This document shows, one piece after another, positions 1-8,821 of a DNA stretch of 64,000 nucleotides (its first letter is position 1; every line of letters begins with the position of its first letter). Position numbers and translations under genes: made by a program. The DNA lies in the NCBI RefSeq assembly GCF_003600835.1, contig NZ_NQYC01000001.1, positions 2,374,001 to 2,438,000 of the forward strand, in the 5' to 3' direction. This DNA is from Bacillus sp. PK3_68. Lineage in GTDB: Bacteria > Bacillota > Bacilli > Bacillales > Domibacillaceae. Below the pieces are notes generated by a model. That model made no database searches and was not told where the DNA came from. It saw only the letters and a program-made list of their open reading frames with translations.

Positions 1-161
1 CTTCAACATTAACCAGTGGTTGAACAAGCTAAAAGCTGTTCCAAGAATGAGGCCGCCGAAAATCGCCTTGTAAGGCATAATTCCCCAGCAGAAAACAAAG
101 ATGGCGAGCAAATATAATAAATACTTTCGATGTCTGGAAAGTGAGTGCTGGAGTTCCCCAT
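1..161 (-). pseudogene. atpI: ATP synthase subunit I (AtpI), 3' end outside window, reading frame broken near start
   Basis: The minus strand here encodes a hydrophobic peptide matching the N-terminal half of F-type ATP synthase subunit I, with LSRHRKYLLYLLAIF, then CWGIMPYKAIFGGLILG, then SLFNHWLML at the window edge. AtpI helps assemble the c-ring of the F1Fo synthase. A good start exists (ATG at 159-161, GGAGG at 173-177), but it is one base out of frame with the AtpI peptide. That frame has a stop eight codons upstream and no ATG, GTG or TTG before the conserved part. Adding one G to the four-base run at 156-159 joins ATG to the conserved frame (M-G-E-L-Q-H-S-L-S-R). I read this as a base-calling deletion in an intact gene. 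It directly follows atpZ, as expected at the head of an atp operon. Confidence 0.72.
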
Positions 162-167
162 AATTTA

Positions 168-386
168 TTAATCCTCCGAATTGAAGTGGTTAACCGTCTT
201 AAGCATAGAAAAAACGCCCGCAGTTAATCCTAAGAGCAGTCCGATGATTAAAAAAAGTGGTTCAGTTTTCCATTTTTCATCAAGCCAGCGTCCGGCAAAA
301 ATCCCGATGAGAATAGATCCTGTCAACTGTGCCAAAACTGCACTGTACAAACTCATCGCCTTAAACGCACTTTTACGGCTCTTCAT
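168..386 (-). CDS. atpZ: AtpZ/AtpI-family small membrane protein
   Basis: A 72-residue protein with two hydrophobic segments (about residues 8-28 and 42-61) joined by a short polar loop (GRWLDEKWKTEP). This is the usual form of AtpZ, encoded just upstream of atpI in many Firmicute atp operons and linked in some bacteria to AtpI-dependent divalent cation movement or c-ring assembly. The ATG at 384-386 is preferred because AGGAG lies seven bases upstream; a GTG three codons earlier has no spaced ribosome site. Its last codons overlap the ribosome site of atpI, which suggests translational coupling. It is the first gene after a good sigma-A promoter, so transcription of the ATP synthase operon probably begins here. 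Confidence 0.85.
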   Translation of the reverse strand: MKSRKSAFKAMSLYSAVLAQLTGSILIGIFAGRWLDEKWKTEPLFLIIGLLLGLTAGVFSMLKTVNHFNSED

Positions 387-471
387 GTAAAACACTCCTG
401 CCCACCGTGGGTTCTACCTAAAAAAAAAGCGTTTACGCTCAGTTCATAGTATTTGCTCTTTTCCCTTTGTA

Positions 472-500
472 AGCATACAATAGGGGTATTTTAATGTCAA
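472..500 (-). promoter_or_regulatory. sigma-A promoter of the atp operon
   Basis: On the minus strand a consensus -35 TTGACA (500-495) is followed after exactly 17 bases by TATGCT (477-472), a 4/6 match to the -10 consensus. It lies about 86 bases upstream of the atpZ start in a gene-free stretch and points at the atp genes. Confidence 0.65.
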
Positions 501-730
501 CGCATACTAAAAAAAACCTCAAAAATTGTATGTTACATTTCACAAATTGATCAAAATTTAAATCTTTCCATAAGAATTACTTATCACAGGTGATAAGTAA
601 AAAATAATTGTAAAATCAGACCCTTTTCTGAATAAAAATTTCTTTTCTTTCCCTCGGAAGTTCATTTGATTTCGGCTTATTCTCCATTGCCAATCCTCAA
701 GTCTACCAAAGATCTGCCGATTGGCCATTA

Positions 731-770
731 AATAAAAAAAGGAACTGTCAGGGCAGTTCCTTTTTTATTT
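731..770 (-). terminator. rho-independent terminator after wecB
   Basis: A perfect stem GGAACTG/CAGTTCC, extended by A/T pairs, encloses a six-base loop and is flanked by A7 and T6 runs, so it can work in both directions. It lies about 140 bases beyond the wecB stop. Confidence 0.8.
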
Positions 771-912
771 AAGTTTCTGTTAATGATAAGCGTTGATTTG
801 CACTCGTCTTCTACTGGCTCCCCTCCCCCACATGATGAAACTATACGAATGTAAGATGGAGGAGCCTTTGCGACTTTCGCTTCAATCAACATAGACCTTT
901 AACAGAGCCTCT

Positions 913-2052
913 TTAAAAACGGTCCGGCTTTTGATCCGTTGCTTTAAAATGATAAAGGATCGCTTCGCAAATGCGACGGGAAGCTTCCCCATCTCCATAT
1001 GGATTGGAGGCCTTAGACATTCTCTCATATTCAGCCTGATCGTTCAGCAATTCAGTCGCCATCCGATAAATGGCTTCTTCATCTACACCGGCAAGCTTTA
1101 ATGTACCGGCTTTAATTCCTTCTGGACGTTCAGTGGTATCGCGAAGGACAAGAACAGGCACACCAAGAGAAGGCGCTTCTTCCTGCACGCCGCCAGAGTC
1201 AGTTAAAATCAAGTGTGCTCTCGCCGCAAAGTTATGGAAGTCGATTACGTCAAGCGGTTCGATAAGATGGATGCGCGGATCATTGCCGAGAATTTCACCA
1301 GCAATTTCACGGACGACCGGATTCATATGCATCGGGTAGACCACTTGAATATCGTTGTTTTCTTCAACGAGTCGCTTGATTGCACGGAACATGCTGCGCA
1401 TCGGCTCACCAAGATTTTCACGGCGGTGAGCAGTCATTAAGACAAGGCGATCGCTGCCAAGCTTATCCAGCACTTCATTGCTGTAGCTCTCTTTCACTGT
1501 TGTTTTTAGCGCATCAATGGCTGTGTTGCCTGTTACAAAGATGGTTTCTGCTTTTTTTCCTTCATTAAGTAAGTTCTCTTCCGCTTCATCTGTAGGTGAG
1601 AAATGAAGATCAGCCATGACTCCTGTTAATTGACGGTTCATCTCCTCCGGAAACGGAGAGTATTTATTCCATGTGCGCAATCCTGCTTCAACATGGCCAA
1701 CGGCAATTTGATTATAGAAAGCAGCGAGACTTGCAACAAATGTAGTCGTTGTATCTCCGTGTACGAGCACAATATCTGGCTTAACTTCTTTCATTATTCC
1801 GTCAAGCCCTTCCAATCCACGCGTCGTTACATCAATAAGTGTCTGACGATCCTTCATAATATTTAAATCGTAGTCTGGAGTGATGTTAAAGATCTCAAGC
1901 ACCTGATCGAGCATTTGCCGATGCTGCGCCGTTACAGTGACAATAGATTCAAACTGCTCAGGATATTTCTGCAATTCCAGAACGAGCGGAGCCATTTTAA
2001 TCGCTTCAGGGCGCGTTCCAAAAATGGTCATTACTTTAATCGGGCGGTTCAT
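913..2052 (-). CDS. wecB: UDP-N-acetylglucosamine 2-epimerase (non-hydrolysing)
   Basis: A 379-residue protein of the WecB/MnaA family, which interconverts UDP-GlcNAc and UDP-ManNAc in the cytoplasm. In Bacillaceae the ManNAc goes into the teichoic-acid linkage unit and other wall polymers. Family motifs are intact: GTRPEAIKMAPL at residues 12-23, HVEAGLRTW near 122, and LTDSGGVQEEAPSLGVPVL followed by RDTTERPE near 284-312. Length is normal for the family. It starts 22 bases after the upp stop and is probably co-transcribed with upp, ending at the terminator at 731-770. The B. subtilis name would be mnaA. Confidence 0.95.
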   Translation of the reverse strand: MNRPIKVMTIFGTRPEAIKMAPLVLELQKYPEQFESIVTVTAQHRQMLDQVLEIFNITPDYDLNIMKDRQTLIDVTTRGLEGLDGIMKEVKPDIVLVHGDTTTTFVASLAAFYNQIAVGHVEAGLRTWNKYSPFPEEMNRQLTGVMADLHFSPTDEAEENLLNEGKKAETIFVTGNTAIDALKTTVKESYSNEVLDKLGSDRLVLMTAHRRENLGEPMRSMFRAIKRLVEENNDIQVVYPMHMNPVVREIAGEILGNDPRIHLIEPLDVIDFHNFAARAHLILTDSGGVQEEAPSLGVPVLVLRDTTERPEGIKAGTLKLAGVDEEAIYRMATELLNDQAEYERMSKASNPYGDGEASRRICEAILYHFKATDQKPDRF

Positions 2053-2073
2053 CTTCTTTGCACCTACTTCTAA

Positions 2074-2703
2074 TTATTTTGTTCCAAACAGGCGATCGCC
2101 TGCATCTCCCAATCCTGGTACAATGTAGCCTTTTTCATTCAGCTTTTCATCCAAGGCAGCAATGTAAATATCAACATCTGGATGGATTTCCTGGATAGCC
2201 TCTACACCTTCAGGAGCCGCCACTAAGCACATAAATTTAATATTCTTTGCTCCACGCTTTTTCAAGGAATGGATCGCTTCTACTGCTGATCCTCCTGTAG
2301 CAAGCATTGGGTCTACTACGATAAAATCACGCTCTTCCACATCCGTTGGGAGCTTTACATAATATTCAACAGGCTTTAGTGTTTCCGGATCACGATATAG
2401 CCCGACATGGCCTACTTTAGCAGCCGGAATTAATTTTAAAATTCCATCTACCATGCCAATACCAGCACGGAGAATGGGAACAATGCCTAGCTTTTTGCCA
2501 GCAAGAATTTTAGCATTCGCTTCACATACCGGTGTTTGAATGGCCACTTCTTTAAGAGGCATGTCCCGTGTAATTTCAAAAGCCATCAGCGTAGCCACTT
2601 CATCTACTAATTCACGGAATTCTTTCGTTCCTGTTTCTTTGTCGCGAATAATCGTTAACTTATGCTGGATTAATGGGTGATCGAACACATATACTTTTCC
2701 CAA
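2074..2703 (-). CDS. upp: uracil phosphoribosyltransferase
   Basis: A 209-residue enzyme that makes UMP from uracil and PRPP (pyrimidine salvage). The PRPP-binding loop [12 protein letters not shown] lies at residues 129-140, and the C-terminal uracil-binding region [18 protein letters not shown] is complete. Length is the same as B. subtilis Upp. It lies between glyA and wecB on the same strand but is separated from glyA by a strong terminator (2861-2895), so its promoter should be in the 198-bp gap upstream. Confidence 0.97.
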   Translation of the reverse strand: MGKVYVFDHPLIQHKLTIIRDKETGTKEFRELVDEVATLMAFEITRDMPLKEVAIQTPVCEANAKILAGKKLGIVPILRAGIGMVDGILKLIPAAKVGHVGLYRDPETLKPVEYYVKLPTDVEERDFIVVDPMLATGGSAVEAIHSLKKRGAKNIKFMCLVAAPEGVEAIQEIHPDVDIYIAALDEKLNEKGYIVPGLGDAGDRLFGTK

Positions 2704-2860
2704 AATTATCGCTCCCTTATGTTAATATCTCAAATTATGCCATAAAAGCTTCCGATGGCAAAAAAATAAGCCGCACACGCAGCCATTTTTCCACTTCTTT
2801 CAGCAAGCTTCCATCTAATTTTACATAAAAAGCAGAAGAAGAACAAATGGGAAAATATAA

Positions 2861-2895
2861 AAAGCCCGGGAATGATACATTTCTTTCCCGGGCGG
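2861..2895 (-). terminator. terminator after glyA
   Basis: On the minus strand GCCCGGGAA pairs with TTCCCGGGC across a loop of about 11 bases and is followed by TTTTT. It begins just past the glyA stop. Confidence 0.85.
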
Positions 2896-2901
2896 AGCCA
2901 T

Positions 2902-4137
2902 TTAGCTGTATAAAGGATATTTTGCTGTTAAATCAGCTACACGCTGGCTTAATTCCTTAAGCTTTTCTTCATCTTCATGGTTTTTAAGTGCTGCTCCGAT
3001 AAGAGCTGCTACTTCGTCCATTGCCTCTAGATCAAAGCCACGTGAAGTGACCGCTGCTGTACCGATACGGATGCCACTTGTTACAAATGGGCTTTCCGGA
3101 TCAAATGGAATCGTATTTTTATTAACCGTAATACCGATGTCATCCAATACTTTTTCCGCTACTTTACCTGTTAGGCCAAGAGTTTGCAGATCGATAAGCA
3201 GCAAGTGGTTGTCTGTACCGCCTGATACGAGATTGATGCCTTCTTTTACTAAGCCTTCTCCCAAACGCTTGGCATTGTCGATGATTTGCTGTGCATAGGT
3301 TTTGAAGCTCTCATCTAACGCTTCTCCGAAAGCTACAGCTTTCGCTGCAATGACGTGCATGAGCGGGCCACCTTGGATACCAGGGAAAATAGACTTGTCG
3401 ATTTTCTTAGCAAATTCTTCTTTACAAATAATCATACCGCCGCGAGGGCCACGTAATGTTTTGTGTGTCGTTGTTGTTACAAAATCAGCGTATGGAACAG
3501 GGCTTTCATGAAGTCCAGCTGCTACAAGGCCGGCGATATGCGCCATGTCAACCATTAGATAAGCGCCTACTTCATCTGCAATCTCACGGAATTTAGCAAA
3601 GTCGATCGCACGCGGATAAGCGCTCGCTCCTGCTACAATTAACTTCGGCTTATGTTCGATTGCCTTTTGGCGCACATCGTTATAATCAATTTGCTGGTTT
3701 TCTTTGCTTACTCCGTATTCAACGAAGTTGTATTGCACACCGCTGAAGTTTACCGGGCTGCCGTGTGTTAAATGGCCACCATGAGATAAGTTCATTCCGA
3801 GAACTGTATCACCGTGCTCCAGGATAGTGAAATAAACAGCCATGTTTGCCTGAGCGCCAGAGTGAGGCTGCACATTCACGTGATCGCCGCCGAAAATTTC
3901 TTTCGCCCGGTCGCGAGCTAGATCCTCAACAACGTCAACATGCTCACAGCCGCCGTAATAACGCTTGCCCGGATAGCCTTCCGCATATTTATTGGTTAAC
4001 ACGGAACCTTGTGCTTCCATGACTGCCTGGCTGACAAAGTTCTCAGAAGCGATTAATTCAATTTTAGACTGCTGGCGTTTTAATTCATCTTGAATGGCTT
4101 CAAACACAGCCGTATCTTGTTCTTTAAGGATACTCAT
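2902..4137 (-). CDS. glyA: serine hydroxymethyltransferase
   Basis: A 411-residue PLP enzyme that converts serine and tetrahydrofolate to glycine and 5,10-methylene-THF, the main source of one-carbon units. The PLP lysine is in [14 protein letters not shown] (Lys near residue 226). The substrate and cofactor region [10 protein letters not shown] and the DMAHIAGL motif are present. The ATG at 4135-4137 is chosen because it follows GGAAGGGG at a normal distance; a TTG two codons upstream does not. It stands alone between the ywlG gene and its own terminator, so it probably has its own promoter in 4138-4311. Confidence 0.97.
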   Translation of the reverse strand: MSILKEQDTAVFEAIQDELKRQQSKIELIASENFVSQAVMEAQGSVLTNKYAEGYPGKRYYGGCEHVDVVEDLARDRAKEIFGGDHVNVQPHSGAQANMAVYFTILEHGDTVLGMNLSHGGHLTHGSPVNFSGVQYNFVEYGVSKENQQIDYNDVRQKAIEHKPKLIVAGASAYPRAIDFAKFREIADEVGAYLMVDMAHIAGLVAAGLHESPVPYADFVTTTTHKTLRGPRGGMIICKEEFAKKIDKSIFPGIQGGPLMHVIAAKAVAFGEALDESFKTYAQQIIDNAKRLGEGLVKEGINLVSGGTDNHLLLIDLQTLGLTGKVAEKVLDDIGITVNKNTIPFDPESPFVTSGIRIGTAAVTSRGFDLEAMDEVAALIGAALKNHEDEEKLKELSQRVADLTAKYPLYS

Positions 4138-4311
4138 TTTCAAACCCCTTCCATTTCTAAGAATGATATATGTCTTTATGTATTGCTAATTTTTAAAATT
4201 CATTTATATTCTAACATGTTTTTGGCTTGTTTTAAATCAAATAAATATAAAAGCCGATCTTTTTTATAAAAAAAGCCGACTTTATTATTAAAAGCCAGCT
4301 AAAACTTAACA

Positions 4312-4887
4312 TTAACCAGAGCACTTCTCGTTGGCATTCGTTTTTTCATACACCGCTCTGGCTCCTCCGATTAACTTCGGCCGGGTTCTGGCCATCGTAA
4401 CATGCGCATGCCCTACTTCTTTCACACTTGTCCGCAACGGGACAGCGACATGCTTCAAATGCATGCCAATAAACGTATCGCCAATATCTATGCCTGCATC
4501 AGCTTTAATAAATTCAACGACGGCGCTATCTTTCTTTTCATTAAAGGCGTAGGTAGCCATCGATCCCCCTGCCTGACGAACTGGCACCACTGCCACTTCC
4601 TCAAGCTGCAGTCGCTGAATTTGCTCGCGGTCTACTACAAGCGCACGATTTAAATGTTCACAACATTGGAAAGCAAGATACAGCCCGTATTCATCTGCAA
4701 ATGCCTGCAATTGTCGGTACACCATTTCAGCAATCTCCAGCGTGCCGGCTGTTCCAATTTTTTCTCCGGCAATTTCGGAAGTCGAACAGCCAATGACGAC
4801 TATCTGTCCTTTTTGGAGACCGGCCTGTTGCTGAAACTCTTGCAACAGGCGACCGAGCTGCTGTTCCCACTCTTTAAGCTGCAACAA
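4312..4887 (-). CDS. ywlG: TIGR01440/UPF0340 family protein (YwlG)
   Basis: A 191-residue protein of the conserved YwlG family, recognised from [21 protein letters not shown] near residues 29-49, [15 protein letters not shown] near 70-84 and [18 protein letters not shown]-like text near 93-112. No biochemical function is established to my knowledge. It starts at a TTG preceded by GGAGGG; no ATG is better placed. It begins 17 bases after rpiB, so the two are almost certainly one operon, and this rpiB-ywlG-glyA order is kept widely in Bacillus. Confidence 0.9.
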   Translation of the reverse strand: MLQLKEWEQQLGRLLQEFQQQAGLQKGQIVVIGCSTSEIAGEKIGTAGTLEIAEMVYRQLQAFADEYGLYLAFQCCEHLNRALVVDREQIQRLQLEEVAVVPVRQAGGSMATYAFNEKKDSAVVEFIKADAGIDIGDTFIGMHLKHVAVPLRTSVKEVGHAHVTMARTRPKLIGGARAVYEKTNANEKCSG

Positions 4888-4903
4888 AGCTCATCCCTCC
4901 AGT

Positions 4904-5344
4904 TTATTTTTCTTCATACGCTTTAATTTTATTAAGACGGTTTTCATGTCGGCCGCCTTCATAGTCAGTTGTCAGCCATACTTTCGCAATTTCCCGGGCA
5001 AGACCCGGACCAATGACCCGCTCTCCCATAGCAAGCATATTGCTGTTGTTATGCTCTCTCGTTGCCTTTGCACTAAAGACGTCATGAACGAGGGCGCAGC
5101 GAATCCCTTTCACTTTGTTAGCCGCAATACTCATTCCAATACCTGTGCCGCATATTAAAATACCACGGTCAAATTCCCCGTTGGCTACCTTTTCAGCTAC
5201 AGGAACAGCATAATCTGGGTAATCAACAGATGTACTGCATTCACACCCAAAATCTTCATATTCAATGCCGAGCTCATCCATCAGATCTTTTATTTCTTTT
5301 CGAATGTTTACTCCACCATGGTCAGATGCAATGGCAATTTTCAT
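4904..5344 (-). CDS. rpiB: ribose-5-phosphate isomerase B
   Basis: A 146-residue RpiB/LacAB-family enzyme that interconverts ribose 5-phosphate and ribulose 5-phosphate in the pentose phosphate pathway. It shows the N-terminal SDHGG motif at residues 7-11, the catalytic cysteine in ICGTGIGMSIAANK (Cys65), and the phosphate-binding region ATREHNNSNMLAMGERV. Length is typical. It is directly upstream of ywlG and downstream of the chemotaxis receptor gene on the same strand. Confidence 0.95.
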   Translation of the reverse strand: MKIAIASDHGGVNIRKEIKDLMDELGIEYEDFGCECSTSVDYPDYAVPVAEKVANGEFDRGILICGTGIGMSIAANKVKGIRCALVHDVFSAKATREHNNSNMLAMGERVIGPGLAREIAKVWLTTDYEGGRHENRLNKIKAYEEK

Positions 5345-5421
5345 GTTGATAATCTCCTTTTGGCTTGATCAATTTTTTTCTATTTTGTCACAATAGGAGA
5401 CAAATGAAAAGCCCGATGTCT

Positions 5422-6714
5422 CTAAAGCTGGAATTGTGTAATCGTTGATTTTAATTCTTCCGCTTGTTTTTTCAGTTGAAGAGCAGCCTGTTCAATATCA
5501 TGCATCACTTTGGTTTGGTCTTTTGTAGCCTGTGTCACTTCAACAGCCCCAGCCGATGTTTCCTCCGCGATTGCTGCTACTTCCTCAGATTGGTTGGATG
5601 TATCTTGGATGCTGCCAAGCTGCCTGTCCACCAGCTGAGAAATAATTTGTACAGCCTCTGCTACTTCATGGATCTTTCCAGTCATCTGTTCAATAGCAGA
5701 ATTGGCTTTAGACCCCTTTTGAACCTCTTTATTGACAGTTTGTACTTGTGAAGAAATCTTTTGGACAACTTGATCTACTTCCTGCTGAATATGCTGGATC
5801 AGCTCTGAAATGCCACTGACAGCCTTTGCGCTCTCATCAGCCAATTTACGGACTTCTTCTGCTACAACGGCAAACCCTTTTCCATGTTCGCCAGCACGCG
5901 CTGCTTCAATTGAAGCATTGAGCGCTAGAAGATTGGTCTGAGCTGCAATGTCACCGACGAGCTGAATAATCTGTTCAACTTTACGTGCATTTGTCTCCAG
6001 CCTCTTAACCGCCTCGAGTGACTGTTCATTTTCTGTAGATAATTGTTCCATACCCGAAATGAGCGATTGGAAAATCTCTTTATTGATCTTCAGCTCTTCT
6101 ACCATTTCTTCAGCTTGAGCGGCCGAATCCTTTGCCTTTGTTTGCACTTCAGCAGCGAGATGCGTGACATCTTCAATCGATTCTGCCGTAGACTGAATAG
6201 CCACTGCTGAATTTTCAGCTCCAGCAGAAATCTCATCTACCGTCCGAAAAATTTCTTCGGCTCTTTCGGAAGCCCGGGTTGCTTCTGTCGATATGCGCAC
6301 AACACTTTCATTGGTTAAAGAAAAATTATTATCAATGCTATGGACCATGCTTCTCAAATTGCTAAGCATGTGATTAAAAGCAATACCAAGGGAACGGATT
6401 TCATCTTCACTTTCAGGAAGTTCTACATCCTCCTTGATATTGCCTTGCGCTGCTGCCAGTGTAGCTGCTTCTAATCTCTTCAACGGCCGGACAAAATAGC
6501 CCCCAGCTACATAGGCAAGAATTCCCGACCAAATAATACCTAACAGTAAAGTAGTGACCGTGAACAAAGTTTCGTTCATCCAAGAAAAATAATTAGGATA
6601 AATATAATAGATAAAAAAGCCGCTCGTCGTATAAGTAATTAAAGCTAAAATTGTGACGAGAAAAACAAGTTTCTTTCTTAATCCAAATTTCGCTTCGCTT
6701 CTATATCTCATCAT
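5422..6714 (-). CDS. methyl-accepting chemotaxis protein with minimal extracellular loop
   Basis: A 430-residue receptor. Two transmembrane helices (about residues 14-36 and 47-71) are joined by a loop of only about 10-13 residues, so there is no extracellular ligand domain. A HAMP domain follows (about 72-125), then a long coiled-coil signalling domain. Its hairpin tip is fully conserved: [20 protein letters not shown], then [19 protein letters not shown], near residues 255-297. Such receptors pass signals to CheA/CheW; with no outer domain the input may be internal or from the membrane. The start overlaps the end of the restored ywlE frame by 14 bases. I do not recall a chemoreceptor at this point in B. 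subtilis, so it is probably a lineage-specific insertion. The ligand cannot be told from sequence. Confidence 0.9.
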   Translation of the reverse strand: MMRYRSEAKFGLRKKLVFLVTILALITYTTSGFFIYYIYPNYFSWMNETLFTVTTLLLGIIWSGILAYVAGGYFVRPLKRLEAATLAAAQGNIKEDVELPESEDEIRSLGIAFNHMLSNLRSMVHSIDNNFSLTNESVVRISTEATRASERAEEIFRTVDEISAGAENSAVAIQSTAESIEDVTHLAAEVQTKAKDSAAQAEEMVEELKINKEIFQSLISGMEQLSTENEQSLEAVKRLETNARKVEQIIQLVGDIAAQTNLLALNASIEAARAGEHGKGFAVVAEEVRKLADESAKAVSGISELIQHIQQEVDQVVQKISSQVQTVNKEVQKGSKANSAIEQMTGKIHEVAEAVQIISQLVDRQLGSIQDTSNQSEEVAAIAEETSAGAVEVTQATKDQTKVMHDIEQAALQLKKQAEELKSTITQFQL

Positions 6715-7169
6715 GACCCCTCTCCGGAATGTCTCCTGCCCGGCTTTGCATTTTTTTTAATGCCTCGGTGATTAATTCATCCAATTCCACATAAGTTTGA
6801 CGATAATTTTCAAGTGATCCCCGTACGGGTCAGCGACATCTCCTTGCTCCCATAGACAAACTCTTTCAATGTCCATAGCTTGCCAGCAGAATGAGGAAAC
6901 GAAGAAAGAACCGCCTGTTTATGGCCGGTTGTCATAGTGAAAATGACATCCGCCCAATCGACTATCTTTCTAGATATCCCTTGAGAAAGATGTTGAATAG
7001 GAATGCTATTTTCCTGTAACACTTGAATGGCATGCCTGGCTGCCCGGTCACCTGCTGCTGCATAAATCCCTGCAGACCGTACATCCCATCCTTGCTTCTT
7101 ATGCTTCATAATTGCTTCTGCCATCGGACTTCTACATGTATTTCCTGTACATACGAACAATATGTTCAA
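6701..7169 (-). pseudogene. ywlE: low-molecular-weight protein arginine/tyrosine phosphatase (YwlE), two apparent single-base deletions
   Basis: The first 107 or so residues match the LMW phosphatase family, with the P-loop CTGNTCRSPMAEA at residues 7-19. B. subtilis YwlE removes phosphate from arginine in proteins, opposing McsB. The frame then breaks and stops at 6810. Adding one base at TCCTT (6841-6845) and one C to the run at 6819-6822 restores KEGDVADPYGGSLENYRQTY, including the general-acid aspartate loop (DPYG). The frame then continues to a stop at 6701-6703, giving about 156 residues, near the usual 150. Two deletions within 25 bases, both restoring family sequence, suggest sequencing error, though real inactivation is possible. 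Its end overlaps the start of the chemoreceptor gene. Confidence 0.82.
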
Positions 7170-7256
7170 CCGTTTTCACCCTCCAGCTGTTTTCTTCTCC
7201 TCTTATTATATAAGATTTTTATCAAAGAGGGTAAAAAGTTCTATATATTTTTCCAA

Positions 7257-7796
7257 TTAAAGAAAAAGAAGTTTAAAACCAAACGCCAGCAAAATGCAAC
7301 CGCCAAATGCTTCGCTGTAAGCCCCAAGCCAACTGCCGGCCTTTCTGCCAACCAACAGTCCGCTCCAAGTTAAACCAGCTGCAATGCCGCCGAACAGAAG
7401 CAGTACAAGCAAAATTTCTGCTCCATAAATCCCTAATGTAAGGCCAACCGAGAAGCTATCCAGACTGACGATCAAAGAGAATACCATCAATCTCCAACCG
7501 AAAGGAACCGACCTTTCTTCCTCCTTTTGTTGAAAAAAAGCAACAATCATTTGAGTACCAGCAATTATGAGCAGCAAGCCTCCAATAAGAGAAGCAATTG
7601 TCCCAAATGTATCTGTAACAAATCGGCCAGCTATTATGCCAAGAAGCGGTAAAATAATATGAAAACTGCCGATAATGATTCCAATATAAAAGATCCGCTT
7701 TAACCTGATTGGCGCCATGCCTATTCCTAAGCTTGCTGAAAAAGCGTCCATTCCTAACGCTAAAGCCAGTGTACTCAAAGTAACGACTTCACCCAT
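7257..7796 (-). CDS. mntP: manganese efflux pump MntP
   Basis: A 179-residue protein with about six membrane helices arranged as two similar halves. The paired acidic motifs are GMDAFSASLGIGM near residue 16 and LDSFSVGLTLGIYG near 117. MntP proteins export Mn2+ and protect against manganese excess. I use the ATG at 7794-7796, where the family begins and where AAGGAAGGG lies upstream; the frame is open for 72 more codons upstream, but that stretch has no family similarity. I saw no yybP-ykoY manganese riboswitch upstream. It keeps its usual place between ywlE and ywlC. Confidence 0.9.
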   Translation of the reverse strand: MGEVVTLSTLALALGMDAFSASLGIGMAPIRLKRIFYIGIIIGSFHIILPLLGIIAGRFVTDTFGTIASLIGGLLLIIAGTQMIVAFFQQKEEERSVPFGWRLMVFSLIVSLDSFSVGLTLGIYGAEILLVLLLFGGIAAGLTWSGLLVGRKAGSWLGAYSEAFGGCILLAFGFKLLFL

Positions 7797-7992
7797 CTTT
7801 GCTTCATTCCCTTCCTTGTTGGACGTGCCTCTTTTCAACATATGCAGGAATGCTCGAATACTTTCTTGAATAGATGCCAAATGAGAAAGCGCAGCAAAGA
7901 CATGGTGGAATACTTTTAAAACCAAAAGCAAGATTGCCAGCACACGATAAGGGAATAAATAAAAAATACTAAACTTGAGAGGGTGAGCACGA

Positions 7993-8766
7993 ATGATCAT
8001 TAGAGAGCGCAAGAACGAATTTGTATTAATTGAACAGGATCATCACGCACAAATTTCTGGAATCATCATGTCCTATTGGAAAGATTCACTGTTTTCTGCT
8101 CCAGAATTCAGGCGCTCCGTCGAATATGCCATTTTTCAGCACGACTGCGGCTGGAAGCCATTTGACACAGACCCCTTCTGGAATGATAAAAAAGAGGCCC
8201 CGTATACGTTCGTTGATTTTCCACTGCTGCCAAAACTTGTACTTTACAAACAAGGAATTGATGAGGTGGAAAAAAACGATCATTACGCTGCTCTCTTATG
8301 CAGCATGCATTATTCGGCTTTTCTTAGAAACGAGGCTTTAGATGAAGTAAAACCATTTCAAATAAATGAAGAACAGCGCCGGGAGCGGCTCATTGCTTCT
8401 CTTAAAATTCCAGACCCATCTTTGCCCGATTCACATTACAGACTGTTACAGCTCGGGGATAATCTTTCTTTATATATTTGTCTGAACGAGCCCGGGACAA
8501 CGAAAGAGCAGGAACATCCCTTCTTTTGCAAAGGAATTCCTCTTTCTGCTGCCTTCAACAAAATAGAGAAAGATAACATTCAGCTTTATTGGCAAGACAA
8601 ACAAACCATCGCTATGGACCCTTTCCCTTTTAGAGATAAAATTCTTATCACACTTAAACAGAAGACTCTGTCAAAAGACCAGATTGCTTCCCAAGGGTTT
8701 CTTGAAAGCTATAAAAAAACCAGCTTTTGTGAAACACCCATTCAACTCATGCCATCATATAAATAA
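7993..8766 (+). CDS. DUF3891 family protein
   Basis: A 257-residue soluble protein that I place in DUF3891 from the N-terminal block RERKNEFVLIEQDHHAQISGIIMSYW and the QHDCGWKPFD motif near residue 50. A later HYAALLCSMHYSAFL block adds conserved histidines. The His/Asp spacing resembles HD-type metal-binding folds, but that is inference and no activity is known to me. It is transcribed divergently from mntP and convergently to ywlC, with a shared terminator at 8771-8820. The start follows GAGAGGGTGAG. Confidence 0.75.
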   Translation: MIIRERKNEFVLIEQDHHAQISGIIMSYWKDSLFSAPEFRRSVEYAIFQHDCGWKPFDTDPFWNDKKEAPYTFVDFPLLPKLVLYKQGIDEVEKNDHYAALLCSMHYSAFLRNEALDEVKPFQINEEQRRERLIASLKIPDPSLPDSHYRLLQLGDNLSLYICLNEPGTTKEQEHPFFCKGIPLSAAFNKIEKDNIQLYWQDKQTIAMDPFPFRDKILITLKQKTLSKDQIASQGFLESYKKTSFCETPIQLMPSYK

Positions 8767-8770
8767 TTAA

Positions 8771-8820
8771 AAAGGAAACCAGAAAAAGCGGCAGTCGCCG
8801 CTATCCGGTTTCCTCTTTTT
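8771..8820. terminator. bidirectional terminator between DUF3891 gene and ywlC
   Basis: AGGAAACC pairs with GGTTTCCT around an inner GCGGC/GCCGC hairpin, with A-rich left and T-rich right edges. It serves two convergent genes. Confidence 0.8.
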
Positions 8821-8821
8821 T

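Larger units (their letters stand above)
396..912. other. 517-bp intergenic region between wecB and atpZ
   Basis: This AT-rich stretch holds the atp promoter (472-500) and the wecB terminator (731-770). I see no convincing reading frame or structured RNA in the rest. Confidence 0.6.

Noticed and set aside
4250-4295. Possible terminator after ywlG
   Set aside because: The two AAAGCCGA segments are direct, not inverted, repeats and do not form a hairpin.
7797-8012. 72-codon N-terminal extension of mntP
   Set aside because: The family starts at the internal ATG with a ribosome site; the extension has no similarity and overlaps the start of the divergent gene.
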